64,000 nt of DNA, taken from Ichthyophis bannanicus (taxonomy: Eukaryota > Chordata > Amphibia > Gymnophiona > Ichthyophiidae). The stretch is taken from the NCBI GenBank assembly GCA_033557465.1, contig CM066033.1, positions 15,687,080 through 15,751,079 of the forward strand, written 5' to 3'. The notes beneath the pieces were generated by a model that saw nothing but the letters and a program-made list of their open reading frames with translations, did not search any database and was not told the origin of the DNA. A program made the translations under genes and the position numbers. Shown here piece after piece: positions 22,140-32,262 of this stretch; the first letter of the stretch is position 1, and every line of letters starts with the position of its first letter.

Positions 22140-23000
22140 TAACACCCTCAGCGTACTGTACCCATAAGGTGCCTCAGAGGGCGCTTTATAGGTGCACTAT
22201 ACAGTATGCTATGGAGCGACTGATAGGGTAACAGTCTGTATAAGGTGCCTTATAAGGTGTCCTATGGAGCGCCTTATAGGGTGCCCTATAGGGGACATTA
22301 TAGGGTGCCGTGGCGGACAGTGCACTTTATAATGTGCCCTATGGAGTGCCTTATAGGGTGCCTTATGAGGCACCTTAGGTTACGGCAGGTGAGGGTGTGT
22401 TTGCTGGCAGCAATACAAATAAAATGCCTCAGGAAACAATACTTACATGTCAAAGCTGATGCCTCAGCCAGCCTTACATATTGGGCACACTGGGGATCGA
22501 TCTCATGACCCCTGTATCATCAGTCAGTGCCTTAACCATTGTGCTACACTGCTGTTCCTCTTTGCATTTCAGCGCACCTACTTAAGATTTCCATGAGTTT
22601 AAATGCATGGTGCTGCCATCAAAAACAGTGCTATGACCTTGCTGTGCCTCATAGGGCACCCTATATGGCACCCTATAGGCCACCCTTTCAGCAACATTGT
22701 AGGGTGCCGTGGCGGACAGTGCACTTTAAAATGTGCCCTCTGGGGTGCCTTATGCAGCACCTTATGTTACAGTGCTTTGAGAGTGCGTTTGCTAGCAGAA
22801 GTAAATAAAATAACATTAAAAAGCCTCATAATGCAATATTACACATAAATGGTAGTGCCTCAGCCAGCCTTCTTCATTGGGCACAGTGGGGGATTGAACC
22901 CATGTCCCCTGCACCATCTGTTAGTGTCTTTACCATTGTACTGCAGCCCTGTTCCTCTGTTTGCACATCAGCGCGCCTGCTTATGCTTCCTGCTCGCGTT
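22140..23000. repeat. Two tandem copies of a ~396-bp unit with tRNA-like blocks
   Basis: The block GTGCCGTGGCGGACAGTGCA starts at 22305 and again at 22704. The block GCCTCAGCCAGCCTT starts at 22461 and again at 22857. Each unit carries, on the minus strand, a tRNA-like stretch (GTAGCACAATGGTTAAGGCA..GATCGATCCCC in unit 1). Shorter degenerate repeats of CCTTATAGGGTGCCCTATAG fill 22230-22380 and 22640-22760. Confidence 0.7.
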
Positions 23001-23129
23001 CCTCGTGTGCTAATGTGCTCGGCGCACAAGAGCGCGCAACGCAGCACGCACTAATCCTGTTTTGCTAATTTTTGACCGGACCGCCCACTCCTTTTATGGC
23101 ATCCTGCAGACTACCGCGGCGCGCACGTT

Positions 23130-23412
23130 AAGAGTGTTTAGTAAACATACTCCTTAGATAAACTGAAGAGTAGCAAATCACCTGGGCCGGATGGTATACA
23201 TCCAAGGGTGTTGAAAGAACTAACATATGAGACTGCAGACCTGCTATTAGTAATCTGTGAACTATCATTAAAATCATCTCTAATACCTGAAGATTGGAGG
23301 ATCGCCAATGTAACACCAATTTTTAAAAAGGGTTCCAGGGGTGATCTGGGAAACTACAGACCGGTGAGCCTCACGTCAGTACCGGGAAAAATGGTAGAAA
23401 CCATCATAAACT
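23130..23412 (+). mobile_element. CR1 LINE, segment 1 (RT N-terminal part)
   Basis: The plus frame has SSKSPGPDGIHPRVLKEL, PEDWRIANVTPIFKKGS and NYRPVSLTSVPGKMVETII, the N-terminal RT region of CR1 ORF2. It stops at about 23412, inside the same sentence that resumes at 29308. The insertion between holds an L2-type tail and DIRS element 2. Confidence 0.9.
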
Positions 23413-23440
23413 TAACCCTCCATAGCCCATGTTCCCTGTA
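23413..23440 (+). repeat. L2-type tail, left half
   Basis: CATAGCCCATGTTCCCTGTA fits the start of a tail that continues at 29195 (TAATGCCCTGTTCAATGTAA). The two halves flank DIRS element 2. Confidence 0.55.
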
Positions 23441-23628
23441 AGCGTAGTTACTCACCTGTAACAGGTGTTCTCCAGGAGCAGCAGGAATCAGTCCTCACAT
23501 ATGGGTGACGTCGGCACCGACGGAGCCCTCGCGGAACAATTTTCCCCAGCTTTCAAAGAAAGCTTTTGGGAATTGCAGCGCGCATGCACGGTTGCCTTCC
23601 CGCCCAAGGGTGCCATCTTAGCCAGTCT
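23441..23628. repeat. DIRS element 2 left inverted terminal repeat
   Basis: The tip AGCGTAGTTACTCACCTGTA includes a small palindrome (CACCTGTAACAGGTG). The inner part, from the CTCCAGGAGCAGCAGG block to GCCATCTTAGCCAGTC, is the complement of the right repeat. Confidence 0.9.
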
Positions 23629-23710
23629 GATGACATAGCTAAAAGACAGCATAAAAATGTGTAAAAAACTATACGCAGATAAGTGCAACTCCACGGGGAG
23701 GAGGGAGGGT

Positions 23711-23809
23711 TGTGAGGACTGATTCCTGCTGCTCCTGGAGAACACCTGTTACAGGTGAGTAACTACGCTTTCTCCAGGACCAAGCAGGAAGTCAGTCCTC
23801 ACATATGGG
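23711..23809. repeat. DIRS element 2 internal complementary region
   Basis: 23711-23770 is the complement of the left tip (ending GGTGAGTAACTACGCT). 23771-23809 is the complement of the right tip (TTCTCCAGGACCAAGCAGG). The join between them marks the circle junction expected for a DIRS replication intermediate. Confidence 0.9.
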
Positions 23810-23945
23810 ACTCCCAAGCTCAAGGCTACCGGAGACCCTAAGCACAAAAATGAGCTCCCTCTAGCTCAGCGGCACAGAAGGAAGGAATCTTCACTGAATT
23901 AACACCCACCGGTAGCCCCCATCCGGGATGGAGGGTAGGAGTTGC

Positions 23946-25060
23946 TCAAACCTCGAAGAGATTTCGGAGGACTGCCTGTCCGAAAGCACTGTCCCTACGG
24001 GACTCCCTCTCGAGACAGTAATGGACCGCAAAAGTCTGGCTCGAAGACCAAGTAGCGGCCCGGCAGATGTCTGCCAGCGGAACAGAGCGGAGGTAAGCCA
24101 CTGACGCAGCCTTCGCCCGAACACAGTGAGCCGTGACCCGACTCTCTAGGGAGAGTCCGGCTGCTCCATAAGCCCAAGCGATACAGTCCGCAACCCAGAT
24201 GGACAGAGTACGCTTGGAGACCGGGAGCCCCAATTTATTGGGGTCAAAAGACACAAAGAGCTGAGCAGCTTTCCGATGCTCCCGCGTACGGTCAAGGTAG
24301 AAGTTCAACGCCCTTCTACAGTCCAGGGTATGCAGGACTCGTTCAGCTCGGCTGGAGTGAGGCCTGGGAAAGAAGGTTGGAAGTACCACCTCCTGATTCA
24401 TATGAAAAGGGGAGACAACTTTTGGAAGAAATTTCGGGTGAGTCCGTAGGACTACCCTATTCTTGTAGATCCGAGTGTAAGGGGGATCAGATACAAGGGC
24501 CTGCAATTCACTTACGCGCCTAGCGGAAGTGAGGGCTATCAGGAATAAGGTTTTCCAAGAGAGAAAACGCAACGAACAGGTAGCCATTGGCTCAAAAGGC
24601 GGACAGGTGATCCGCTGTAACACCACATTCAGATCCTAGTCTGGCGCCGGAGGGCGCAGAGGCGGCTTAAGTAGAAGGAGACCTCGTAGGAACCGCGCCA
24701 CGAGAGGGTCGCTGGAAAGAGGTCTGCCACCCACCGGCACGTGATGTGCTGAAAGAGCACTAAGGTGGACCTTGACAGAGTTGGACTTAAGTCCCAGATT
24801 AGAGAGGTAGAGCAAGTACTGCAAGACCACCGACACCGGGCAGGAGAAGGGATCCTGAGACTGCTGGGCACACCAGACGGAGAAGCGGCGCCATTTAAGG
24901 GCGTAGCATTTTCGGGTCGAAGGTCTCCGAGAAGCTAGGACGACCTCCTCCACCTCCGCCGGCAGTAGAAGGGGAGCAAGGACTACCCTTTCAGCAGCCA
25001 GGCCATTAGATTGAGAGATCTGAGGTTGGGGTGCAGCAGAGACCCCTGATCCTGTGTGAG
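23946..25060 (-). pseudogene. DIRS tyrosine recombinase, element 2 (one in-frame stop)
   Basis: The SAM-like N-terminal domain is in the C-terminal part of the frame ending at 24636 (SRRPSTRKCYALKWRRFSVW). After a TAG at 24636-24638 the same frame continues through the catalytic domain to 23946: first Arg in LTSARRVSELQAL, an HCVRAKAAS box (His-x-x-Arg), and a C-terminal Tyr in TFAVHYCLERES. It would cut and join the circular DNA intermediate at the chromosomal target. The stop is the only lesion seen in this gene. Confidence 0.85.
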
Positions 25061-26900
25061 GAGATCCGGTTGAAACCCCAGAGGGAACGGATCCTCCGCC
25101 GCCAACTGGAGCAGGAGTGGAAACCACGGCTGTCTGGGCCAGCGAGGAGCCACCAGGATCATGGAAGCTTTGTCTCGGAGAACCTTGAAAAGAGTCCGAG
25201 AGACTAGCGGGGTGGGAGGAAACGCATACAGGAGGCTCCCCGACCAAGAGATCAGAAAAGCATCCGCCGCCATTCGGCGGGGATGTGGCTGACGAGAGCA
25301 GAAGCGAGGGAGTTGCCGGTTGAGAGGACTGGCAAACAGGTCCACAGTGGGGAGTCCCCACATCAGAAAAAGTTTCTGGACTACCAGGGGATCCAGGCGC
25401 CACTCGTGCGGCTGGAGCACCCTGCTGAGTTTGTCCGCCAGGCAATTTTCCTGGCCTGGGAGATAAACTGCCTTTAGAAGAATGCCGTGATTGACGGCCC
25501 AAGAGCAGAGCTTCTGAGCTTCTCGGCACAGAAGGAAGGAGCCTGTGCCCCCCTGTTTGTTCACGTAGAACATGGCCACTTGATTGTCCGTCTGGACAAG
25601 GACGGACTGGTGAGCAGTCAGGTGGGAGAAAGCTTTGAGCGCCAGACGGATTGCTCTGAGCTCCAAGAAGTTGATCTGTTGAGCAGATTCCCACTCGGAC
25701 CAGAGACCCTGAGTACAGGCCCCTTGGCAATGTGCTCCCCAACCCCGGAGTGAGGCATCGGTCGTCAGCACCCGAGCCGGCTGAGGAGGCTGAAAAGGCA
25801 TTCCGAGCACGAGGTTCGGCCGATGAAGCCACCATTGCAGGGACGATGCCATCGGCTCGGAGACGCGCACTAAGTCGGCCAGACCGCCGGTGGCTTGTTT
25901 CCACCGCTTGCGAAGGCACCACTGAGCAGGCCGCATATTTAGGCGGGCATTGGGGGTCACGTGGACAGTGGAAGCCATATGGCCGAGGAGTCTCAGGAAG
26001 CGCCTGGCGGAGACCAGGGACTGGCTGCGAAAGCGGCCGGCTAGGTCCACGAGCCGCTGAGCCCTGTCGAGCGGCAGGAAGGCTCGCGCTTGCAGAGTGT
26101 GTAGCCTTGCGCCGATGAACTCGAGATCCTGAGAGGGGAGCAGAGTGGACTTTGCGAAGTTGATGACAAAGCCCAAGTACTGCAGAAGGGACACCGTGCG
26201 ATGAGTGGCCTCGGTGACCTCCCGAGAGGACGCTGCTCTGACGAGCCAGTCGTCGAGGTATGGAAAGACAAAGAGTCCGTGAAGGCGGAGATAGGCCGCC
26301 ACCACCGCGAGGCATTTTGTGAAGACTCGCGGTGCCGAGGACAGGCCGAAGGGTAGTACCCTGTACTGATAATGGTGTCCGGCCACTACAAACCTTAGGT
26401 ACTGGCGGTGGCTGGGGTGGATGAGGATGTGCGTGTAGGCATCCTTTAGATCCAAGGAGCATAGCCAATCTCCCTGCTGGAGGTAGGGCAGAAGGATTCC
26501 AAGGGTAAGCATCTTGAACTTCTCCCGCACAAGGAACCTGTTGAGGTTGCGTAGGTCCAGGATGGGTCTGAGGCCCCCCGTCCTTTTCGGTACCAGGAAA
26601 TACCGGGAATAGAAGCCCTGCCCGCGCAGGTGGTGGGGCACCGGCTCCACCGCCCGGTCCTGAAGGAGACCTGCCAACTCCTGGAGGAGAAGGTCCCTGT
26701 GCAGGGGAAGCCGAGGGGGTTCCCCCGGGAAATAGGAGGGAGGGACCTGGTGGAAGTGTAAGAGGTAACCGTCTCTTACGACCTGAAGCACCCAGGCATC
26801 CGACGTGACGCTGGACCACCTGTGGGCGAAGTGAACCAGGCGGCCCCCGGTGCTGGAGGGGGCCTGCTTGGGGGGAGAGGCTATGCTGAAATAGTCAAAA
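24983..26900 (-). CDS. DIRS reverse transcriptase / RNase H / methyltransferase-like protein, element 2
   Basis: An open frame runs from 27316 to 24983. The conserved part begins at about 26870 (HRWSSVTSDAWVLQVVRDGY). RT motifs: LDLKDAYTHILI, LPFGLSSAPRVFTK, and the catalytic box FPYLDDWLV. RNase H motifs: TTDASLRGWGAH, LELRAI, QTDNQVAMFYVNKQGG, ENCLADKLSR. The last part, VDLFASPLNRQLPRFCSRQ..DAFLISW..ILVAPRWPRQPWF, matches the DIRS methyltransferase-like domain. All catalytic acidic residues expected for RT and RNase H are visible. This is the only uninterrupted DIRS enzyme frame in the window. The true start is uncertain because the frame upstream overlaps gag. Confidence 0.9.
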
Positions 26901-28789
26901 ACCCCCACCCTGCTGAGCAGGGGCCGGTGGTGCAGACTTGGGGGTCTGCTGCCTACGGGACCCATTACCCCGTCCCTTGGCCTGCTGACCCTGTTGGGGA
27001 GCTGCGGGGGCCTGATATTGAGGGTAGTGTTTGTAGGCAGCCGCCTTCCTCGGGTAAAAGGGCTTTTTCCCCGAGCCCTTCTTTTTCTGGGAAGGGGCGG
27101 AGGTCTTCCTAGAGAGCCGAGTCCTGGTAAGGGTCTCCGTCTCGAGTTGCGCAGCCTTCTCAGCCATGGGTTTGCCAAAGAGGTTCTCGCCTCTGCAGGG
27201 GACATCGACCAACTTGTCCTGTACCCAAGGCTCCAGGTCGGATGACTGAAGCTAAGCCTGTCGGCGGGCAGCGATTCCAGCTGCAGCCACACGGGCCGAG
27301 GCCTCGAAGCCATCATAGGCTGCTCGGGACATGAATTTGGAGCAGTCCTTAATACCAGTCGATAAGGCCAGGAATCTCCGCAAAGGTTCCTCGGACAGTC
27401 CAGCGGAGAACCCGGCTAACTCTTTAGCCAGGTCTCGGAGATACATGCCCATGTACAGCTGGTAAGTCTGGACACGACAAGCGAGCATAGAGCCCTGGAA
27501 ACACTTCTTGCCAAGGCCATCCAGGGTACGGGCCTCCCTGCCGGGGGGCACCGAGGAGTGCATCTTCTGGCTCTTAAGCCTGTGCATGGCCGATTCCACT
27601 ACCATGGAATGGTGTGGCAGCTGTGCTTTTTGGAACCCCGGGCTCTTGCGGACTCGATAGATGGAATCGACCCGCTTGCTCAACACCGGCGAAGAGGCCG
27701 GACTCTCCCACATGCGGAAGAGTAGCCGTTCCAGCATGGGAGGGACCGGTACAGTAAAGTGCTCCCGGGCGGGAGAGTCATACTGGAGGGCGTCGAGCTC
27801 CTCGGCTCGAGGCTCCTCCTCAGGATCCGCAGGGAAGGCCAAGGCCTTGGCCATATCCCTGACGAAGTCCGAGAACCGGGCGTCCTCCGGTGGGGACAGC
27901 TTCCGAGGTTCAGACTCAGGTGAGTCCGAGGGGACACACCGAGTCCGAAAGGAATCAGGCGACTCCTCCTCATCAGACTCCCAGGCCGACTCCGAAGAGG
28001 AATCGGTGGGGTCGACTCGGGCGGGCGGCGGCGCCGGCCGCCCCAACGCCGAGGGAGTCGGCGTCGACGACCTCGGTCCCGGACAGGAGGCCGAGGGTGA
28101 CCTCGACCGAGGATCGGCTTGGTCTCCGGGGTCGACTTAGACGTCGACGTCCCGGCGGTCGGGGCAGCGGCGCCAGCCAGGCTGGCGATCAGTGCCCGCT
28201 GCTGGTCCATGAAGGCAGAGAGTCTGCACTCCAAGGCCGTCAACCTGAGTCCGACCTCAGGTGACCCAGCAGACCCCGACTCGGGCCCCGACGGCGTCGG
28301 GCCCGACGTCGGACCTCTCGGAGGCGAGTCCAGCAGGACCACAGGACTTACCCGGGCAGGAATCTCCGACTCCAGGCGAGGTCGCTTCGAGAGGTGCTCC
28401 GTCTCCAACGGGCCGGGACGGCTATCGGGGCTAAGCGACCTGGCCCTCGCGGAGCCAGGAGCGTCCACCGACGCCGCCCTCGCGGCCTTGTCCTTCCGGC
28501 GATGGTCCCCGGAGGGCGAACCCCTGTCGGAGGAACTTCGGCGACGGTCAGAGCTGGAGCCTCTGGACGCCGAAGCCTCCGACGAGGTCCGGGTGCGGCT
28601 GGGGTCGGCGAAGATCCTATCCCGCTGATGCCGCCGACTTCTCAACGCTTTGGAGGACATTTTGCCACATGGTCCACAGATCATTTCATTATGGTCCGGG
28701 CCCAGGCAACGGAGGCAGTTATCATGTGAGTCAGTGAGTGACATATTTCTGTCACACTGACCACAGCGTTTGAAACCACTGGCAGCCAT
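26895..28789 (-). pseudogene. DIRS gag-like ORF, element 2 (frameshifted)
   Basis: The start is at 28787-28789 (MAASGFKRCGQCDRN). The N-terminus has Cys/His pairs (RCGQC, NCLRCLGPDHNEMICGPC), suggesting zinc binding. A long Ser/Arg/Asp/Pro-rich stretch follows. A frameshift between about 28130 and 28045 moves reading to the 27252-28046 frame (FSDFVRDMAKALAFPAD, FKKAQLPHH-type region, FMSRAAYDGFEASARVAA). Another near 27250 leads to the basic C-terminus (26895-27212, SRKTSAPSQKKKGSGKK, Gln/Gly-rich end). It would package the RNA, by position and similarity to elements 1, 3 and 4. Confidence 0.8.
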
Positions 28790-29032
28790 CGGGGGAAAAA
28801 GGGCCCCTGCGAGGTCAAATGACCGGGCTGCCAGCGAAAAACTCGAAAACGAAACTGACCGAAAGTCAGAAAAACCGAAAAGAAAAGGAAGGACTCGCAA
28901 CGGCGTCGCGAGTCTCGGCGGGAAAACGACCGGCGTCGAACCCGAAGGAAAAAAGACGAAAAAACTGAAGAAAATCAACTTTTTTGCGGGGACAAGACGG
29001 GGACGTCTGTAGGGCTCCGCGGAAAAAAGAAG

Positions 29033-29194
29033 ACTGGCTAAGATGGCACCCTTGGGCGGGAAGGCGACCGCGCATGCGCGCTGCAATTCCCAAAAGCTTT
29101 CTTTGAAAGCTGGGGAAAATTGTTCCGCGAGGGCTCCGTCGGTGCCGACGTCACCCATATGTGAGGACTGACTTCCTGCTTGGTCCTGGAGAAA
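29033..29194. repeat. DIRS element 2 right inverted terminal repeat
   Basis: From GACTGGCTAAGATGGCACCC to the tip CTTGGTCCTGGAGAAA. It is complementary to the left repeat apart from the outermost left tip. Confidence 0.9.
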
Positions 29195-29307
29195 AATAGT
29201 TATCTCCAAGTTATAATGCCCTGTTCAATGTAATTTCAGTTTGTTCAATGTAAACCGCACTGATGCAGAATAGCGCGGTATATAAGAGAATGTAAATAAA
29301 TAAATAA
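29195..29307 (+). repeat. L2-type tail, right half
   Basis: TGTTCAATGTAAACCGCACTG, GCGCGGTATATAAGAGAATG, then AAATAAATAAATAA. It carries the L2-type 3' signature and abuts the CR1 resumption at 29308. Confidence 0.8.
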
Positions 29308-30086
29308 TAAAATTACTCAGCATGTACATAGTCATGGCCTAATGGGAGACAGCCAACATGGCTTTAGACAAGGAAGATCTTGTCTTACTAATCTGTTATG
29401 TTTTTTTGAAAGTGTGAATAAACAGGTGGACAAAGGTGAGTCGGTTGATATAGTATATCTGGACTTTCAGAAAGCCTTTGACAAGGTCCCTCATCAGAGA
29501 CCTTTGGCAAAACTAAAGAGTCATGGTATAGGAGGCACTGTACTACAGTGGATCAGGAACTGGTTAAAAGATAGAAAGCAGAGGGTTGGGCTAAATGGCC
29601 AATTTTCCCAATGGAGAAAGGTGATTAGTGGTGTACCCCAGGGATCTGTGCTGGGTCCGCTGCTTTTTGACATATTCATAAATGACCTGGAAAGTGGAAT
29701 AACGAGTGAGGTTATCAAATTTGCAGATGACACAAAACTATTTAAAGTTGTTAAATTCCAAGAGGATTGTGGAAAATTGCAAGAGGATCTTGATAAATTG
29801 GAAGACTGGGCATCAAAATGGCAGATGAAATTTAATGTGGACAAGTGCAAAGTTATGCACCTAAGGAAGAACAACCCAAACAATGGTACATGATGCAAGG
29901 TTCCACATTAGGAACCACCACCCAGGAAAAAGATTTAGGCATCATTGTGGATAACATGTTAAAACCCTCGGCCCAGTGTGCAGCGGCAGCCAAGAGAGCA
30001 AATAGAATGCTAGGTATCATAAGGAAAGGAATGGAAAATAAAACAAAAGATATTATAATGCCTCTATACCGTTCCATGGTGAGACC
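29308..30086 (+). mobile_element. CR1 LINE, segment 2 (RT palm)
   Basis: The open frame 29342-29893 has GDSQHGFRQGRSCLTN, VYLDFQKAFDKVPH, GVPQGSVLGPLLFDIFINDL and IKFADDTKLF, with the FADD catalytic box intact. It continues in another frame to ENKTKDIIMPLYRSMVRP. The text stops at 30086 and resumes at 31644. Confidence 0.95.
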
Positions 30087-31005
30087 TGTGATAAGGAAGC
30101 TTATCATAGTTCAGGGAGAAATAATACAAGAGGTGAATTGGCTCTGAATAAGCAACATGTGCTGGCTGGTAGAAGCACTAAAACAGAGTGTTTATCTAAA
30201 AGACTACCAGACCCAGAATGCACTGGTATACAGAAAGCCTCTAGGAGAGCTGAAGTGGGGAAACGTGTGCCTCATCAAGGAAGCTATGCGGTAATCCCTA
30301 ATCACCCATCTCATAAGGCAGGGCTTGATTCAGAACACCTGGACTGTGCTAGGGTGGAGTGTCCATTTAGGCACTTTCAAACTAGGAGAAATTCTTCACA
30401 CGGACAGAAAGGAGAGCTACAGCAAGGCTGGCAATGGCAAGAGAGAGGACGGCAACGGCAACAGCAACAGCAGAGAGAACACAGAAGGAGGAACAGCAAG
30501 ACGTCCAGGAGGTCTAAGAAAGGCGCCCAAAGCAGTACGTGTGTTGGGAGAGATTCCAGGGGCAAGCATTCTTCATTGGACTGGAAGAAACCAGAGGCTT
30601 GGAGATATATGGCCAGGAACCCCCAGAGAGCACCTGTAAAGGAGATGGCTGCATCTACAGAAAGAAGGAGCTCCAATACCTATTTAAGGAGGTATGGGAG
30701 GTATGGGCCTAAAGTCCAGAGATTCTGACTGGAGAGCTGGGCACAGAAGCTTTGCTACCTACTGGCCACAATACCCAGAGAGGAAACCTAATGGCAACGT
30801 GATCTCAGGTATGAACTCTGATCTGTTCCCTAGCTTTTCACAAGGAAGACAGCAGGGAAACAAATGCTATTCTGATAGTGATCATTTAGAGAATTCCTCT
30901 GAGTCAGTGTATGAAAATGATTCCATGATATTTCAGGAGCAAGGGGAAATATCAAATGAGCAGGTAGAATGCATGGATTGCTCTCTGTCTAAGCTGCTGT
31001 TTTAA
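30087..31005 (+). pseudogene. Gln/Arg-rich ORF of unknown function (copy A)
   Basis: Reading starts at the element boundary without Met (CDKEAYHSSGRNN...) and is open to 30728; the first Met is at 30138. It contains AVIPNHPSHKAG, then a glutamine run (RQRQQQQQREHRRR). A second frame (30694-31005) has a Ser/Asp/Glu-rich part and ends VECMDCSLSKLLF. Both ends and the NHPS region recall copy B at 8.8-9.5 kb. An internal coding start without Met suggests an ORF that continues from an upstream exon or from a lost 5' part. Confidence 0.4.
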
Positions 31006-31643
31006 AGTAATCCTCAGTAAAGCAACAATCACCAAAATGAACTATACTGTGTTTTTTTTTAACTACTCAGAAAAGTTTCTTTAAGAGAAAGCTTTAGGGT
31101 AAGTTGGAGCCACGTGGAGAGTGGACCAGCAAGGGTTTGCAGCTGGTTAAGTGCCTGTGATTAAGCCAGGCACAAGTGCACGTGAGCTCTGGAAAGAAAA
31201 CTTCTTCACTGTGTGAATGGAAGAAAGTTGTTTTTTTGGATAAAGAGCATTTTCTTTTTGGGTTTGTTTTTCATTTTAAGCACTGCTAAGAAAGCTATTA
31301 GCAGGGGCTAGAAGAAAGACCTTTTCTGTTCCATCAAGGTATTTATTGAGTTGTTGCCTAAGTATTTCAGTTGCCTTATACAGTTGTTTTTGTTTTCCTG
31401 AATACAATTCCTGAAGAAAGTATCCTATTGATGTTACCAAGCATATCTGTGCGAGGTAATAACTCCCCATAAATAAAATCTGTTTTCTGCTTACACTCGA
31501 GCAAATACAATTCATTATTTTTGTTGAACGGCTGATTTTGGTGTAAATGAACTACAACACCCACAATCCTTTGCAAGTCATATAAATTCCTGTCTTTGCC
31601 AAGATTGTGGAACTTTCACAACAAGCACCCCCGTTTACAGACA
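30087..31643 (+). mobile_element. Unclassified 1.55-kb element with 'CDKEAY' ORF, copy A
   Basis: It interrupts CR1 text exactly between 'GTGAGACC' and 'GCACCTGGAATATT'. It begins TGTGATAAGGAAGCTTATCA and carries a Gln/Arg-rich ORF, then A/T-rich non-coding sequence ending GCACCCCCGTTTAC. AGACC before and AGACA after could be a decayed 5-bp target duplication. The start is shared with 8.3-9.5 kb (opposite strand). No RT, transposase or terminal repeat pair is visible, so the class is open. Confidence 0.5.
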
Positions 31644-32262
31644 GCACCTGGAATATTATGTGCAGTTCTGGTCGCTGTATCTTGAAAAGGATATAGCGTT
31701 ATTAGAAAAGGTTCAGAGAAGAGACATCAAAATGGTAAAGGGGATAGAAGGATACTCCTATGAAGAAAGGCTAAAAAGGTTAGGGCTCTTTAACCTGGAA
31801 AAGAGACGGCTGAGGGGAGATATGATAAAGTCTATAAATTAATGAACGGAGTGGAACGGGTAAACGTAGATCGATTGTTTACATTATCAGAATATAGAAA
31901 GACTAGGGGACCTGCAATGAAACTACAGGGTAAACTATTTAAGACTAATAAAAGAAAATATTTTTTCACTCAATGTGTAATCAAACTCTGGAATTTGTTA
32001 CCGGAGGATGTAGTAAAGGCTGTTAGTGTAGCTGGGTTTAAAAAAGGTTTGGACAAGTTCCTGGAGGAAAGGTCCATAAACCATTATTAAGAAGGGACCC
32101 AGGATATCAATGCTTGACCCAGTACAAGCATTGCGGAACCTGTGTCTTTTGGGGAAACTGCTAGGTACGTATGACCTAGATTGGCCACTGTTGGAAACAG
32201 GATACTGGGCTTGATGGGCCTTGGTCTGACCCAGTATGGCATATCTAATGTTCTTATGGTTA
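31644..32262 (+). mobile_element. CR1 LINE, segment 3 (ORF2 end and 3' tail)
   Basis: Resumes with GCACCTGGAATATTATGTGC. Frames 31660-31842 and 31842-32090 give the CR1 C-terminus ([31 protein letters not shown]). It ends in the tail TTGGTCTGACCCAGTATGGC..ATGTTCTTATGG. Together with 23130-23412 and 29308-30086 it makes one CR1 copy. Confidence 0.95.

Larger units (their letters stand above)
23441..29194 (-). mobile_element. Complete DIRS retrotransposon, element 2
   Basis: About 5.75 kb bounded by inverted terminal repeats (23441-23628 and 29033-29194). An internal complementary region at 23711-23809 carries the complements of both element tips joined head to tail. Gag, RT/RNase H/MTase and tyrosine recombinase follow in order on the minus strand. 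DIRS elements replicate through a circular intermediate whose ends are templated by this internal region and insert without target duplication. The copy is young-looking, but gag has frameshifts and the recombinase a stop. Confidence 0.95.

Noticed and set aside
22245..22848. Small plus-strand frames of repeated 'MPYKVSYGAPYRVPY' type
   Set aside because: They are translations of the simple repeat CCTTATAGGGTGCC, not genes.
24983..27316. Upper part (before about 26870) of the 777-codon frame as part of the RT protein
   Set aside because: This stretch overlaps the gag C-terminus in another frame and shows only a basic, proline-rich composition; the RT family starts later.
27680..29209. Single 509-residue gag protein starting at 29209
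   Set aside because: The part upstream of 28789 lies in the terminal repeat and leader, and the part below about 28050 is out of the gag frame.
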